A stretch of 64,000 nucleotides of DNA from Micromonospora inaquosa. Lineage in GTDB: Bacteria > Actinomycetota > Actinomycetes > Mycobacteriales > Micromonosporaceae. The notes under the pieces were generated by a model, which made no database searches, had not been told where the DNA came from, and saw only the letters and a list, made by a program, of their open reading frames with translations. Both the position numbers and the translations under genes were made by a program. Position 1 is the first letter of the stretch. Each line of letters starts with the position of its first letter. Location: NCBI RefSeq assembly GCF_003857055.1, contig NZ_QGSZ01000233.1, positions 1-64,000 on the forward strand. The letters run 5' to 3'. This document shows positions 42,052 through 51,817 of this stretch, in pieces.

Positions 42052-43194
42052 TTACTTCTTGGCCTGACCGGCGGCGACCTCTTCCGCCGTCCAGTAGCCG
42101 GAGTCGATCAGCGTCGCCTTGATGTCGTCCTTGTAGACGGTCGCGATCGGCAGCAGGTACGACGGGACGACCTTGACGCCGTTGTTGTACGTCTCGGTGT
42201 CGTTGGCCTGCGGCTGCTTCTTCTGCAGGAACGCCTCGGCCGCGTTCACGGCCTGCTCGGCCAGCAGTCGGGTGTCCTTGAAGACGGTGGAGTTCTGCAC
42301 GCCGTCGTTGATCAGCTTGATCGAGGCGATCTCCGCGTCCTGGCCGGTCACCACCGGGAGCTTCTTGGCGCCCTTGCCGTAGCCGGCGTTCTGCAGGGCG
42401 GTGATGATGCCGCGGGAGATGCCGTCGTACGGCGACAGCACCCCGTCGACCTTCGAGCCGTCGTTGTAGGCCGAGGTGAGCAGGTTCTCCATCCGCTTCT
42501 GCGCGGTCTCCTGCTGCCACCGCAGGGTGGCGACCTGCTCGGGGGTGGTCTGCTTGGACTTGACGATCAGCGTGCCGTCTTCGACGAACGGCTTCAGGGT
42601 GTCCATCGCGCCGTTGAAGAAGTACTGGGTGTTGTTGTCATCCAGCGACCCGGCGAAGAGCTCGACGTTCAGCGGCCCCTTGGCCGTGCCCTTCGAGCCG
42701 TCCTTGTTCAGCAGGCCGAGCCCGACGAGCAGCGCGGTGCCCTGGGCGACGCCGACCTTGTAGTTGTCGAAGCTGACGTAGAAATCGACGTCCTTGCTGC
42801 CGCGGATCAGCCGGTCGTAGGAGATGACCGGGATCTTCGCGGCTGCGGCGGCCTGCAGCTGGCTGTTGAGCGCCGTGCCGTCGATCGCCGCGATGACCAG
42901 AACATCAGCGCCCTGGGTGATCATCTGGTCGACCTGCTGCGACTGCGTGGGGATGTCGTCACCGGCGTACTGGAGGTCGACCTTGTAACCCTTGGCCTCC
43001 AGCTTCGACTTGACCGCGTTGCCGTCGGCGATCCACCGCTCCGAGGTCTGGGTCGGCATCGACACGCCGATGGTCAAATCGCTGGGCTTGTCGCTGCTGG
43101 TGTCGCCACCGCTGCCCGCACCCCCGCCGCTGCACGCCGCCAAACTCAGCGCCAGTGCCGCGCCGCCGAGAGCAACCAGGAATTTCCTGCCCAC
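42052..43194 (-). CDS. chvE: Multiple-monosaccharide-binding lipoprotein (ChvE-like)
   Basis: The 380-aa protein starts at GTG 43194 with GAGGAG upstream. It has a lipoprotein signal (FLVALGGAALALSLAAC) and a Gly/Ser linker. GVSMPTQTSERWIADGNAV, VLVIAAIDGTALNSQL, VISYDRLIRGSKDVDFYVSF and VVTGQDAEIASIKL are the core of ChvE-type proteins, which bind arabinose, galactose, glucose or xylose. The tail YNNGVKVVPSYLLP is also typical. It is the first gene of the operon and lies just after a TTGACG promoter that contains an operator. This suggests control by the LacI protein at 45454-46461. Confidence 0.9.
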   Translation of the reverse strand: MGRKFLVALGGAALALSLAACSGGGAGSGGDTSSDKPSDLTIGVSMPTQTSERWIADGNAVKSKLEAKGYKVDLQYAGDDIPTQSQQVDQMITQGADVLVIAAIDGTALNSQLQAAAAAKIPVISYDRLIRGSKDVDFYVSFDNYKVGVAQGTALLVGLGLLNKDGSKGTAKGPLNVELFAGSLDDNNTQYFFNGAMDTLKPFVEDGTLIVKSKQTTPEQVATLRWQQETAQKRMENLLTSAYNDGSKVDGVLSPYDGISRGIITALQNAGYGKGAKKLPVVTGQDAEIASIKLINDGVQNSTVFKDTRLLAEQAVNAAEAFLQKKQPQANDTETYNNGVKVVPSYLLPIATVYKDDIKATLIDSGYWTAEEVAAGQAKK

Positions 43195-43254
43195 GGGCTT
43201 CTCCTCTCTGGACTCCCCCGCCGACTGCCGGGGCCAACTGTCATCTTTCGGGTA

Positions 43255-43282
43255 GTGTTAGCGCTCACAAACATTGCGTCAA
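43255..43282 (-). promoter_or_regulatory. Promoter of chvE-mmsA-mmsB with internal arabinose operator
   Basis: On the minus strand, TTGACG (43277-43282) and TAACAC (43255-43260) are 16 bp apart, and the operator TGTTAGCGCTCACA (43256-43269) lies between and over the -10. A bound repressor would block polymerase. The araB promoter has the same layout. Confidence 0.75.
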
Positions 43283-43412
43283 CACCTGATCCGAAATACC
43301 GGTGTCACGGTCTCGTAACGGAGCATCCGGGCGAGCGTAGCCATCCGGCCGAGCGACCGGAAGAGCAGGACGCGACAACTCAGCGTGGTCGGCACAGCAC
43401 CCGACAGCACGA

Positions 43413-43444
43413 TGCCCGCGGACGACGACTGTCGTCCGCGGGCA
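43413..43444. terminator. Terminator after the GH27 gene
   Basis: TGCCCGCGGACGAC (43413-43426) pairs perfectly with 43431-43444 around a GACT loop, 61 bp downstream of the GH27 stop. Confidence 0.85.
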
Positions 43445-43505
43445 CCAGCACTACTGCCGGATCAGGTGGGTCGCCGGCACCTCGGGGGTCGGCGGACCCG
43501 ATCGG

Positions 43506-45161
43506 CTACCGCTGCGACCACCGCTGGTTCGCCGCACCGGTGCAGGTCCAGAGGATCACCGTGGTGCCGTTGGCCGTGCCGTTGTTGTTGACGTCCAGGC
43601 AGAGCCCCGACTGCGCGCCGCTGATCGTGCCGTTGGCGTTGACCGTCCATTGCTGGTTGGCCCCGCCGTTGCAGTCCCAGATCTGCACCTTGACGCCGGC
43701 CGTGGCGTTGAGGGGCGCGTCCAGACACTTGCCGAGGGCCTGCAGGGTCTGACCGCTGCGGGTCCAGCGCTGGTTGGCGGCGCCGTTGCAGTCCCAGATG
43801 ACCGGCTGCGTGCCGTTTGCCGTGTTGCTGTTCGGCACGTCGAGGCAGCGACCGGAGGCGGCGCTGGCGTACGCGCTCGACGTGGTCGGCGGCGGCGTCG
43901 TCGGAGGAGTCGTTCCGCCACCGCTGACCCGGTACACCACCGTGCCGTGCGCCGGGACGCTGGCGCTGATGGTCCCGCTGCTGGAGCTGGTGCCACCGGT
44001 CCACGCGTCCACCAGAGTGAACGACGAGCCGGACTTGCCGATGGCCGCGGCCGTGGTCGAGATCGTCGTCGTCGAGCCGCCCTGGTTGAAAAGGGCGACG
44101 GCGACGTCACCGTTGGCGAGCCGCTTGGCCAGCACCCGACGCGTGCCGTCGAACGACACCTGCGTCCCCTGCAACCCGAGCGAGTCCTGGTTGATCGCGA
44201 TCAGGTTGGCGTTCTTCAGGATGGTCTGCGTCGCGGAGTTCATGTTCCGCACGTCGTTGCCGGCGATCAGCGGAGACGCCATGATCGCCCACATCGCGAA
44301 GTGGCTGCGCATCTCCGTGTCGTTCATGCCGCCGCGGCCGACCTCCATCATGTCCGGGTCGTTGAACCCACCCGGCCTCGCGTACGACGCCAGCGGAACG
44401 GTCACGTTGATGATGTTCTGGATGCCCATCGGGTAGCCGTTGCTCTGGCCGGTGTCCCACGCGTTGGTGATGTCCTCGGTGGTTCGCCACATGTTGGCCA
44501 CGTCGCCCCAGTTGCGCTGCGGGCCGGTCTTGGCGTGGATGCTGTTGGAGTTGATGCTGTAGACGATCGGCCGGCCGGTGGCGGCCAGCGCGTCACGCAT
44601 CTTGGCGAAGGTGGTCACCTGGTCGTTGATGCTGCCCTCCGGCGAGCACCAGTCGTACTTGAGGAAGTCGACACCCCAGGCGGCGAACTGGCGGGCGTCC
44701 TGCACCTCGTGACCCCGGCTGCCGGTCGCACCGGGGTAGGCGCCGAAGTACTGCGCGCACGTCTTGTCGACCGGCACCTGGTAGAGGCCGAACTTCAGGC
44801 CCCGGGCGTGCAGGTAGTCGCCGAGCGCCTTCATTCCGCTGGGGAACCGGCCGGGGTCGCCCTGGATGTTGCCGGAGCTGTCCCGGTTGGGGTTGAACCA
44901 GCAGTCGTCGACCACCACGTACTCGTAGCCCAGGTCCCGCATACCGCTGCTGACGATCGCATCCGCCGTCTGCCGGATCAGCGCCTCGTTGATGTTGCAG
45001 CCGAACGAGTTCCACGAATTCCACCCCATGGGGGGAGTCCGCGCCACGCCGTTGTCGAGTGCCTGCGCCGTCGGGGCGCGAAGGCCGACCAGAGCGCCGG
45101 CGAGCAGTATTCCGGCCGCCAGTACGCTCCCCCAGCGACGACCTCGGGTAGTGCGGTTCAT
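43506..45161 (-). CDS. Secreted GH27 glycosidase (alpha-galactosidase or beta-L-arabinopyranosidase) with CBM13
   Basis: The 551-aa protein has a signal peptide (1-35). The GH27 domain opens TPPMGWNSWNSFGCNINEAL; VVVDDCWFNPNRDSSG (Asp85-Asp86) binds the sugar, FLKYDWCSPEG carries the nucleophile Asp and GGFNDPDMMEVG the acid/base Asp. A beta-sandwich (about 325-410), a Pro/Thr linker and a C-terminal beta-trefoil with QRWTR, QQWTV and QRWSQ follow. The family removes terminal alpha-galactose, and some actinobacterial members act on beta-L-arabinopyranose. The arabinose operator at 45237 and its place in the cluster favour an arabinose role; the Asp-Asp pair is as in alpha-galactosidases. Confidence 0.9.
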   Translation of the reverse strand: MNRTTRGRRWGSVLAAGILLAGALVGLRAPTAQALDNGVARTPPMGWNSWNSFGCNINEALIRQTADAIVSSGMRDLGYEYVVVDDCWFNPNRDSSGNIQGDPGRFPSGMKALGDYLHARGLKFGLYQVPVDKTCAQYFGAYPGATGSRGHEVQDARQFAAWGVDFLKYDWCSPEGSINDQVTTFAKMRDALAATGRPIVYSINSNSIHAKTGPQRNWGDVANMWRTTEDITNAWDTGQSNGYPMGIQNIINVTVPLASYARPGGFNDPDMMEVGRGGMNDTEMRSHFAMWAIMASPLIAGNDVRNMNSATQTILKNANLIAINQDSLGLQGTQVSFDGTRRVLAKRLANGDVAVALFNQGGSTTTISTTAAAIGKSGSSFTLVDAWTGGTSSSSGTISASVPAHGTVVYRVSGGGTTPPTTPPPTTSSAYASAASGRCLDVPNSNTANGTQPVIWDCNGAANQRWTRSGQTLQALGKCLDAPLNATAGVKVQIWDCNGGANQQWTVNANGTISGAQSGLCLDVNNNGTANGTTVILWTCTGAANQRWSQR

Positions 45162-45236
45162 CGAGCCTCCTTGTCGGTGGCGCCCGCCCGTGACTACGAT
45201 CGCCGGTTGGTGCGCCGATAGTCGTACGCCAATTTT

Positions 45237-45250
45237 TGTTAGCGTTAACA
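45237..45250. promoter_or_regulatory. Arabinose-regulon operator upstream of the GH27 gene
   Basis: TGTTAGCGTTAACA is near-palindromic and lies 76 bp before the GH27 start, between the gene and the LacI gene. It is the same site type as at 43256, 49046, 49161 and 58144-58561. Confidence 0.8.
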
Positions 45251-45453
45251 GAGACGCTCATCATGTTACGGCGACATTTCACGAGGTTCAATACCTTCAC
45301 GGCGTCGTATCGCCCGAGGTCGATTGACTACACACGGCAACCCATAGAGTCACGTCATACCGGCGGCAAAGGCCGGGAATTGGCGCACGCGGGCGCGAGC
45401 CCGCCACCCCGCTCAGCGGGGAGCGGCGGGACTGACGCTGGGTGCTCCGGCCG

Positions 45454-46461
45454 TCAGCGACGCGGTGGAGCGACACTCTGGCGGGCCACCAGAGCCGGGG
45501 CGACGGTCTGCCGCAGCGCCCCACCGGTGCCCGACTCGATCTGGGACAGCAGCATCTGCAGGCTCGCCCGCGCCACCGCGTCGAAGTCCGGTCGGACGGT
45601 GGTCAGCGGCGGAATGAAGTACGCCGCCTCCGGCACGTCGTCGAAGCCGACCACACTGATCTCGTCCGGCACCCGCCGGCCGAACTCGTGCAGCGCCCGC
45701 AGCACGCCCAGCGCCAGATGGTCGTTGGCGGTGAAGACGGCGGTGACCTCCGGCATCCGCGCCAACATCTGCCCGCACCGGTAACCCGACGCCGCGGACC
45801 AGTCCCCCGGCATCGGCGGCGGCGGATCCAGCCCGGCGGCCAGCAACGCCTGCCGCCAGCCGTCGATCCGGCCGACGCTGTCGAACCAGTCGGTCGGCCC
45901 GGAGACGTGCCAGACGGTGCGGTGCCCCGCGTCGAGGAGATGTTGCGTCGCCGCCCGGGCGCCCGCCACCTGGTCGACCGTCACCAGCGGCACCGGCCGG
46001 TTCGGGTCACCGTCGACGGTGACCAGTGGGACATCCTTGGGCAGGCGCTCCAGCGCCTCACCGGCCGACTCGACCGGGGCGATGACCACGATGCCGGCGA
46101 CCCGGTGCGACAGGTGCCGCTCGACAGCCGCCGAGATGGAGCGGTGGTCGAGGTTTCGCACGCTGCCGACACTGACCGCGAAACCCTCTTCGGCGGCGGT
46201 CTGCTCCAACGCGGCCAGCAGCGACGCCGGACCGTAGAGCGTCGTATTCTGCGCGACCACACCGATGACCTGCGATCGACCAGTCACCAGGGCGCGTGCC
46301 GCGCCATTGGGGCGGTAGCCGAGTTCGGCGATCGCCGCGCGTACCCGAAGCCGGGTCTGCTCACGGACGTTGGGGTGCCCGTTCAGCACCCGCGACACCG
46401 TCTGATGGGAGACACCGGCGAGACGAGCAACGTCCGTCATCGCGGGACCGTGGACGGCCAT
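45454..46461 (-). CDS. LacI-family transcriptional regulator, probable repressor of the arabinose regulon
   Basis: The 335-aa protein starts at ATG 46461 with GGGGAG upstream. Residues 5-55 form the LacI helix-turn-helix and hinge helix (MTDVARLAGVSHQTVSRVLN, GYRPNGAARALVTGRSQVIG). Residues 60-330 are a periplasmic-binding-like effector domain (VAGIVVIAPVES, AVFTANDHLALGVLRALHEF, SVVGFDDVPEAAYFIPPLTT). The effector is probably L-arabinose or a derivative. It sits between the GH27 and GH43 genes. LacI proteins bind symmetric sites with a central CG, which matches the operators found here. No such site was seen before its own gene. Confidence 0.9.
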   Translation of the reverse strand: MAVHGPAMTDVARLAGVSHQTVSRVLNGHPNVREQTRLRVRAAIAELGYRPNGAARALVTGRSQVIGVVAQNTTLYGPASLLAALEQTAAEEGFAVSVGSVRNLDHRSISAAVERHLSHRVAGIVVIAPVESAGEALERLPKDVPLVTVDGDPNRPVPLVTVDQVAGARAATQHLLDAGHRTVWHVSGPTDWFDSVGRIDGWRQALLAAGLDPPPPMPGDWSAASGYRCGQMLARMPEVTAVFTANDHLALGVLRALHEFGRRVPDEISVVGFDDVPEAAYFIPPLTTVRPDFDAVARASLQMLLSQIESGTGGALRQTVAPALVARQSVAPPRR

Positions 46462-46853
46462 TTCACTCCCCCCGCTACATCGCCGGCCCGCAGCCCGTCG
46501 ACGTCGACTGGAGCGGCCCGGCCCGATCCCCCTCGCTCAGTCACCACGCCGGTGCTGAATCCCAGGTGACCAGCGCTGGATCGCCGATAGTCTACGCCAG
46601 CAACCGCTCTGAACACGGCACGGCTCTGTCGGGACTGCGCGACGCGCCGAAGCCGTGCAACGCGGTGCCCACCGGGACTACGCAGCCAACCGGTACGACG
46701 CACGGCCCCCGACGTGGTACGCCGGCCTGCCCTCGCTCCTGGACAGAGCGTGGAGCAGGCCGGCGAGGACCTGACACGGTGGCGCGGACTCGACATGTCA
46801 CCAGGCATGTGTTGCCAGCGCCACCGGTCAGACCGATGGTGGTGTGACCGGCG
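46462..46853. other. Intergenic region between the LacI and GH43 genes
   Basis: About 390 bp hold no supported gene, only low-complexity frames. Near 46824-46851 there is a 7-bp inverted repeat (CCGGTCA/TGACCGG) that could end the GH43 transcript. The LacI promoter must lie in the left part, but no clear -35/-10 pair was seen. Confidence 0.5.
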
Positions 46854-48959
46854 TCACGGGGTGGTCAGGTCGAATCGCCGCACGGTGACCGCGCCACCGA
46901 GCGCCTGCGTTGCGTGGTTGAAGATGGCGAACCGGTAGCCCATGAAGAACTGCCAGTTGTTCGCCAGTGTCAGGGCGTTGCCGAACGAGGTGAAGTTGAC
47001 CCCGTCGGTGCTGTACGAGAAACGGGCCTGCCGGCCGGATCCCGGTCTGATGTCGGCGTTGGCCCGCAACCAGATCCGGCCACCGGAGACGGCGGTGCTC
47101 GCCACCTCGCTGCCGGTGCTGGTGGTGTTCCAACTGCCGTCCATCGTCAGGCCGTTCTGCATGACCAGCCTGGTGGAGCCGTTGTCCCGGCGGACGCCGA
47201 TCCAGGCCGACGAGTTGCGCAACACCGCCAGGCCGGTGCGATCACCGTCGCGCATGGTGGAGTAGTCCAACTCGATGGTCGCTGTCGAGGTGGGGCCCTG
47301 GATCCGGTGGGTCAGCGTGTTGCGCGCCTTGTACAGGTCACCGGTGACGGTGGCGGTCTGGAGGTTCAGGCCGTTGTTGACCGACCACTTGCTGTTGTCC
47401 GGGTTGTGGTTCCACTCCCACTGCGGGCCCAGCGTGGTGCCGGCGAAGGTGTCGGTGCCGGTGAGCGGCTTGACCGCCCGGGGCGGCGCCGGCAGGTTCG
47501 GCTTCGGGTACGTGCTGCCCCACGCGCCGTTGACCGTCTGCAACACCGGCCAACCGTCGCCGGTCCAGGTGATCGGGGCCAGGGCCGGCATCCGACCACC
47601 GGGGTACGCGTCGACGAAGGACATGTAGTACCAGTCGCCGTTCTGGGTCTGCACCAGACCGCCCTGGTGCGGCACACCGCCGCCGGAGATCGGACCGGGC
47701 AGGTTGAGCAGCACCTGCCGCTGCTCGTACGGGCCGAACGGACCGTTCGTGGACTTCAGCACGTACTGGCCGTTGGCCGGGCGGGTGAGCCAGATGTAGT
47801 AGGCGCCGTTGCGCTTGTAGAAGCGGGCGCCCTCCAGCGTCCCGATGCTCGACGGCGTCTGGTACACCTGCTGGGCGCGCACCTGCGACTTCCCGTCGGC
47901 GGACAGCTGGGCCACGCTGATGGTGCTGTTGCCGTACGCCACGTACATGGTGTCGTTGTCGTCGATCAGCATCCCCGCGTCGTAGTAGCAGTTGGGGATG
48001 GTGGTGTGCTTGCTCCAGGTGCCGTCGACGGCGGACGCGGTGTAGATGTGGGTCTGCGCGAAGTCGATGCACCCGGCCCAGTAGTACGTCCGGTTGCTCG
48101 GCCGGTAGTTCAGCGTCGACGCCCAGATCCCGTCGACGTACGCGTTGCCACCGCTCATGTCGTACTTCGAGCCGAAGTCGAGCCGGGGCACGGCGTGACC
48201 GGCGTACTCCCAGTTCACCAGGTCGTAGGAGCGCAGCACCGGCGCGCCCGGCGAGTAGTGCATGGTGGACGACGTGAGGTAGTACGCGTTGTCGACCCGG
48301 ATGATGTCGACGTCGGCGAAGTCCTGCCAGATCGCCGGGTTCGAGAAGGTGCCGTTCGACGGGGGCGGCGTGGTGGGGTTGCCACCGCCGTCGACGCGGA
48401 CGAACTGCCACTGCTGGTTCGCGCCGTTCCAGTCGTCGTACTGCACGATGTTTCCGCCGTCGGCGGTCGAGGCGCCCTGCACCTCCATCACCTTGTTGCT
48501 GTTCCGGTTGATCAACCGGACGTAGCCGCCGTCCGAGTCGGCCAACCGGAACTGCTGGTTGCTGCTGTTGTTGTCAGTCCACTGCACGATGCTGCCGCCG
48601 TTGGCGGTCGAGAAGCCCGAGACGTCCAGCACCTTGTTGGACAACCGCGACTTCACCCGGTAGTAGCCACCACCGGAATCGACGAACTGCCACTGCTGCT
48701 GGTTACCGTTGTTACGGGTCCACTGCGTGATCCGCGCGCCGTCGTTGGTCGCCAGGTTGTAGACGTCCAGAGCCTTGCCGCTGTTGCGGTTCACCAACAC
48801 GTACCAGGCACTGGTGTCGACCGTCGCCGCTGACGCGGGCGCCGAGGCGACGGCTGCGGCCGCGCCACCGACCACCAGTGTCATCGCGGCGACAGCAAGT
48901 CTCGACAGCCACCCGCGCCGACGTGGCGCACCCCGGGGAACCCGACCGATGGAAAACAT
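46854..48959 (-). CDS. Secreted GH43 glycosidase (arabinofuranosidase/xylosidase type) with N-terminal CBM13
   Basis: The 701-aa protein starts at ATG 48959 after AGGAGG and has a signal peptide (1-45). Residues about 50-185 are a beta-trefoil with QQWQF, QQFRL and QQWQF repeats, placed before the catalytic domain. The GH43 five-bladed propeller (about 205-500) has AIWQDFADVDIIRVDNAYYL (catalytic base Asp) and SIGTLEGARFYKR (acid Glu). Residues 510-701 form a concanavalin-like GH43 C2/DUF1349 domain. It would release arabinose or xylose from arabinoxylan or arabinan. Two arabinose operators precede it. Confidence 0.9.
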   Translation of the reverse strand: MFSIGRVPRGAPRRRGWLSRLAVAAMTLVVGGAAAAVASAPASAATVDTSAWYVLVNRNSGKALDVYNLATNDGARITQWTRNNGNQQQWQFVDSGGGYYRVKSRLSNKVLDVSGFSTANGGSIVQWTDNNSSNQQFRLADSDGGYVRLINRNSNKVMEVQGASTADGGNIVQYDDWNGANQQWQFVRVDGGGNPTTPPPSNGTFSNPAIWQDFADVDIIRVDNAYYLTSSTMHYSPGAPVLRSYDLVNWEYAGHAVPRLDFGSKYDMSGGNAYVDGIWASTLNYRPSNRTYYWAGCIDFAQTHIYTASAVDGTWSKHTTIPNCYYDAGMLIDDNDTMYVAYGNSTISVAQLSADGKSQVRAQQVYQTPSSIGTLEGARFYKRNGAYYIWLTRPANGQYVLKSTNGPFGPYEQRQVLLNLPGPISGGGVPHQGGLVQTQNGDWYYMSFVDAYPGGRMPALAPITWTGDGWPVLQTVNGAWGSTYPKPNLPAPPRAVKPLTGTDTFAGTTLGPQWEWNHNPDNSKWSVNNGLNLQTATVTGDLYKARNTLTHRIQGPTSTATIELDYSTMRDGDRTGLAVLRNSSAWIGVRRDNGSTRLVMQNGLTMDGSWNTTSTGSEVASTAVSGGRIWLRANADIRPGSGRQARFSYSTDGVNFTSFGNALTLANNWQFFMGYRFAIFNHATQALGGAVTVRRFDLTTP

Positions 48960-49045
48960 GATCCTCCTCTGCTGACGCGAACCGAGCGATCTGGGTCGGC
49001 GTCCGCGGCACCGGGCGGGGCACCGAGCTGACCGACGTCCGGCCA

Positions 49046-49059
49046 TGTGATCGCTAACA
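49046..49059. promoter_or_regulatory. Arabinose-regulon operator, first site before the GH43 gene
   Basis: TGTGATCGCTAACA matches the regulon site and lies 87 bp upstream of the GH43 start. It pairs with the site at 49161, 115 bp away, which would allow DNA looping. Confidence 0.7.
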
Positions 49060-49160
49060 CCGCCAGCCCGACAGTCGCGGCGATGAGCTGCCGCAACCGG
49101 GAGAGGTGGAACGCGCGCGTGGCCGGACAGTCAAAGACATCGACCATCTTGGCTATAGAC

Positions 49161-49187
49161 TGTGAGCGATAACATGCTGTTAGTCAA
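49161..49187 (-). promoter_or_regulatory. GH43 promoter with second arabinose-regulon operator
   Basis: TGTGAGCGATAACA occupies 49161-49174; on the minus strand TTGACT (49182-49187) is a -35-like box just upstream of it. The -10 is unclear (TATAGC-like further down). The layout resembles the chvE and araB promoters. Confidence 0.65.
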
Positions 49188-49230
49188 GCCGTAACACGGC
49201 CGCCTCGCGTCACGCCAGGACCACGCGCGA

Positions 49231-49273
49231 ACGGGTGGTCCACCCAGCCCGCAGGCAGGGATGGACCACCCGT
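49231..49273 (-). terminator. Terminator of the araB-to-araA operon
   Basis: ACGGGTGGTCCA (49231-49242) pairs perfectly with 49262-49273 around a 19-nt loop, 25 bp beyond the araA stop. Confidence 0.8.
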
Positions 49274-49298
49274 GTCGAGAGCGATCAGGCCGCGCGAA

Positions 49299-50801
49299 TC
49301 AGAAGCCGCGGGCCAGCCGGTAGTAGGCCTGGTTCCAGCGGAGTTCGTCGGCGAAGCGGCGGGGCTCCGTCTCGGCGTCGATGACGACGAGCTCGGTGCG
49401 GCTCATCTCCGCCAGGTCGTGCAGCTCCTCCACGCCCACCGCCTGCGACAGCACCGTGTGGTGCGGGGCACCCGCGGTGATCCACGCCTCGGCCGAGACC
49501 GGCAGGTCGGGGCGCGGACGCCAGACGGCCCGGGCGACCGGCAACCGGCGCAGCGGCTGCGGCGGGGACACCACGTCGATCTCGTTGGCCACGAGCCGGA
49601 ACCGCTCCCCCATGTCGGACAGGCCGAGCACGACGGCCGGACCGGGTGCCGCGTCGAACACCAGCCGGACCGGGTCCTCCCGGCCACCGATGCTCAGCGG
49701 ATGGATCTCCACGTTGGGCACGTCCGACGCGATGGTCGGGCACACCTCCAGCATGTGGGCGCCGAGCACCAGCTCGTTGCCCGGGGTGAGGTCGTAGGTG
49801 TAGTCCTCCATGAACGAGGTGCCGCCACTCACACCCACCGACATCGCCTTGAGGGTGCGGACCAGGACCGAGGTCTTCCAGTCACCCTCGCCGCCGAAGC
49901 CGTAGCCGTCCGCCATCAGCCGCTGCACGGCGATGCCCGGCAGCTGACGCAGCCCCCCGAGGTCCTCGAAGTTCGTCGTGAAGGCCCGGAAACCACCCGC
50001 GTCCAGGAAGGCACGCATGCCCAGCTCCAGGCGCGCGGCGTAGCGCAGCGAGTGGTGCTGCTCGCCGCCGGGCAGCAGCTCGCCGACGATGCGGTAGGTG
50101 TCCTCGTACTCCTTGACCAGGTCGTCCACCTGCGCGTCGGTGACCTCGCCGACCACCTCGATCAGGTCGTTGACGCCGTAGGTGTTGACCGAGACCCCGA
50201 ACCGCAGCTCGGCCTCGACCTTGTCGCCCTCGGTCACCGCGACGTCGCGCATGTTGTCACCGAAGCGGGCCAGGCGCAGCGACCGCATCGCCGACCAGCC
50301 CAGCGCCGCGCGCGCCCACGCGCCGACCCGAGTGGTCACCCGCGGGTCGCTGACGTGCCCGGCCACCGTCTTACGGGCCACACCGAGACGCGTCTGGATG
50401 TACCCGAACTCGCGGTCGCCGTGGGCGGCCTGGTTCAGGTTCATGAAGTCCATGTCGATGTCGTTCCACGGCAGCAGAACGTTCGCCTGGGTGTGCAGGT
50501 GCAGCAGCGGCGTCTGCAACGCGTCCAGACCGGAGATCCACATCTTGGCCGGCGAGAACGTGTGCATCCAGGCGATCACCCCGACGGCACCCTGAGCGGC
50601 GGCGTCCCGGCAGACCTGCAGGATCTCGCCACTGTTGGTCAGGACGGGCTTCCAGACCACGCGGGCGGGAATCTGCGGCGAGTCGTCGAGCGCTGCCGCG
50701 ATCTGGCGGGACTGCTCAGCCACCTGGCGGAGCGTCTCCTCGCCGTACATGCCTTGGCTGCCGGTGAGGAACCAGATCTCGGGTTCGGTGTGTGGTGCCA
50801 T
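49299..50801 (-). CDS. araA: L-arabinose isomerase
   Basis: The 500-aa enzyme converts L-arabinose to L-ribulose in the cytosol. It begins [20 protein letters not shown], and has [15 protein letters not shown] and the metal and catalytic residues in [11 protein letters not shown] (Glu), [12 protein letters not shown] (Glu), [10 protein letters not shown] (His) and [10 protein letters not shown] (His). Length is exactly that of the E. coli enzyme (500). It is the last gene of the operon, 26 bp after yjfF, after the transporter genes and far from araB and araD. The ATG at 50801 is the natural start. Confidence 0.97.
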   Translation of the reverse strand: MAPHTEPEIWFLTGSQGMYGEETLRQVAEQSRQIAAALDDSPQIPARVVWKPVLTNSGEILQVCRDAAAQGAVGVIAWMHTFSPAKMWISGLDALQTPLLHLHTQANVLLPWNDIDMDFMNLNQAAHGDREFGYIQTRLGVARKTVAGHVSDPRVTTRVGAWARAALGWSAMRSLRLARFGDNMRDVAVTEGDKVEAELRFGVSVNTYGVNDLIEVVGEVTDAQVDDLVKEYEDTYRIVGELLPGGEQHHSLRYAARLELGMRAFLDAGGFRAFTTNFEDLGGLRQLPGIAVQRLMADGYGFGGEGDWKTSVLVRTLKAMSVGVSGGTSFMEDYTYDLTPGNELVLGAHMLEVCPTIASDVPNVEIHPLSIGGREDPVRLVFDAAPGPAVVLGLSDMGERFRLVANEIDVVSPPQPLRRLPVARAVWRPRPDLPVSAEAWITAGAPHHTVLSQAVGVEELHDLAEMSRTELVVIDAETEPRRFADELRWNQAYYRLARGF

Positions 50802-50827
50802 GGGGTTGCCTTCCGCGAGAGGGGCGG

Positions 50828-51817
50828 TCACTTGTAACGGATTCCGATGAGGCGCTGCAGGAGGATGAACGCGAAGAGCAGGCCGCCAATCACGATCTTG
50901 GTCCACCAGGAGTTGAGGCTCCCATCGAAGGTGATGAGGGTCTGGATCACGCCCAGGACCAGCACGCCGAGCACCGTGCCGAAGACGTAACCCGCGCCAC
51001 CGGTGAGCACCGTGCCACCGATGACGACGGCGGCGATGACGTCCAACTCCATCCCCACGGCGATCAGCGGCGCGCCGGAGAGGGTGTAGAAGGACAGCAG
51101 GATGCCGCCGATGGCCGAGCAGAGACCACTGATCGTGTAGACGGCGATCCGGGTCCGCGCCACCGGCAGGCCCATCAGCAACGCCGACTGCGGGTTGCCG
51201 CCGATGGCGTACACGTTGCGCCCCAGCCGGGTGTAGGCCAGCGTGTACGCGGCGATGGCGACCACCACGAAGGCGATCAGCACGCTGATCGACACGAAGT
51301 TGCCGCGGGGATTCCCGATCCGCTCCTGCGACATCGAGGTCCAGAACCCGTCGGTGATCGGAATCGACGCGCCGGAGATGAACGTGCACATGCCCCGGGC
51401 GAAGAACATCCCGGCGAGCGTGACGATGAACGGCTGGATCTCGAAGAAGTGGATGACGCAGCCCATCAACAGGCCGAGCGTCGGGCCGATGAGCAGGGCG
51501 ATGACGAGCACCAGCGCCGCCGGCATGCCGTCCTGCAGCAACGCGGCCGACACCATCGCCGTCATCGCGACGACCGACCCGACCGACAGGTCGATGCCAC
51601 CGGTGAGGATCACGAACGTCATACCCACCGCGACAACGAGCAGGAAGCCGTTGTCGATGAAGACGTTGAAGATGACCTGGACATTGGAGAACGCGGTGTA
51701 CTGCGAGACGCCGATGCCGTACATCACCAGCAGCAGGGCGAGCGTCGCCAGGACCGGTATCTGCTTCCTCGGCAGCCGGAACCGGGTACGACCGGCGGTA
51801 AGCGTTCCAGTGGTCAT
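50828..51817 (-). CDS. yjfF: Sugar ABC importer permease YjfF-like
   Basis: The 329-aa protein has about 8-10 helices with [52 protein letters not shown] and [18 protein letters not shown]. The tail [20 protein letters not shown] closely matches E. coli YjfF, the second permease of the furanose importer YtfQRT-YjfF. With YtfT it forms a heterodimeric channel for a furanose sugar. ATG 51817 overlaps the ytfT stop. The operon position, between transporter partners and araA, implies L-arabinofuranose as substrate. Confidence 0.9.
   Translation of the reverse strand: MTTGTLTAGRTRFRLPRKQIPVLATLALLLVMYGIGVSQYTAFSNVQVIFNVFIDNGFLLVVAVGMTFVILTGGIDLSVGSVVAMTAMVSAALLQDGMPAALVLVIALLIGPTLGLLMGCVIHFFEIQPFIVTLAGMFFARGMCTFISGASIPITDGFWTSMSQERIGNPRGNFVSISVLIAFVVVAIAAYTLAYTRLGRNVYAIGGNPQSALLMGLPVARTRIAVYTISGLCSAIGGILLSFYTLSGAPLIAVGMELDVIAAVVIGGTVLTGGAGYVFGTVLGVLVLGVIQTLITFDGSLNSWWTKIVIGGLLFAFILLQRLIGIRYK

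Noticed and set aside
46296..46847. A 183-aa plus-strand frame upstream of the LacI gene
   Set aside because: It is antisense to the N-terminal region of the LacI gene and low complexity.
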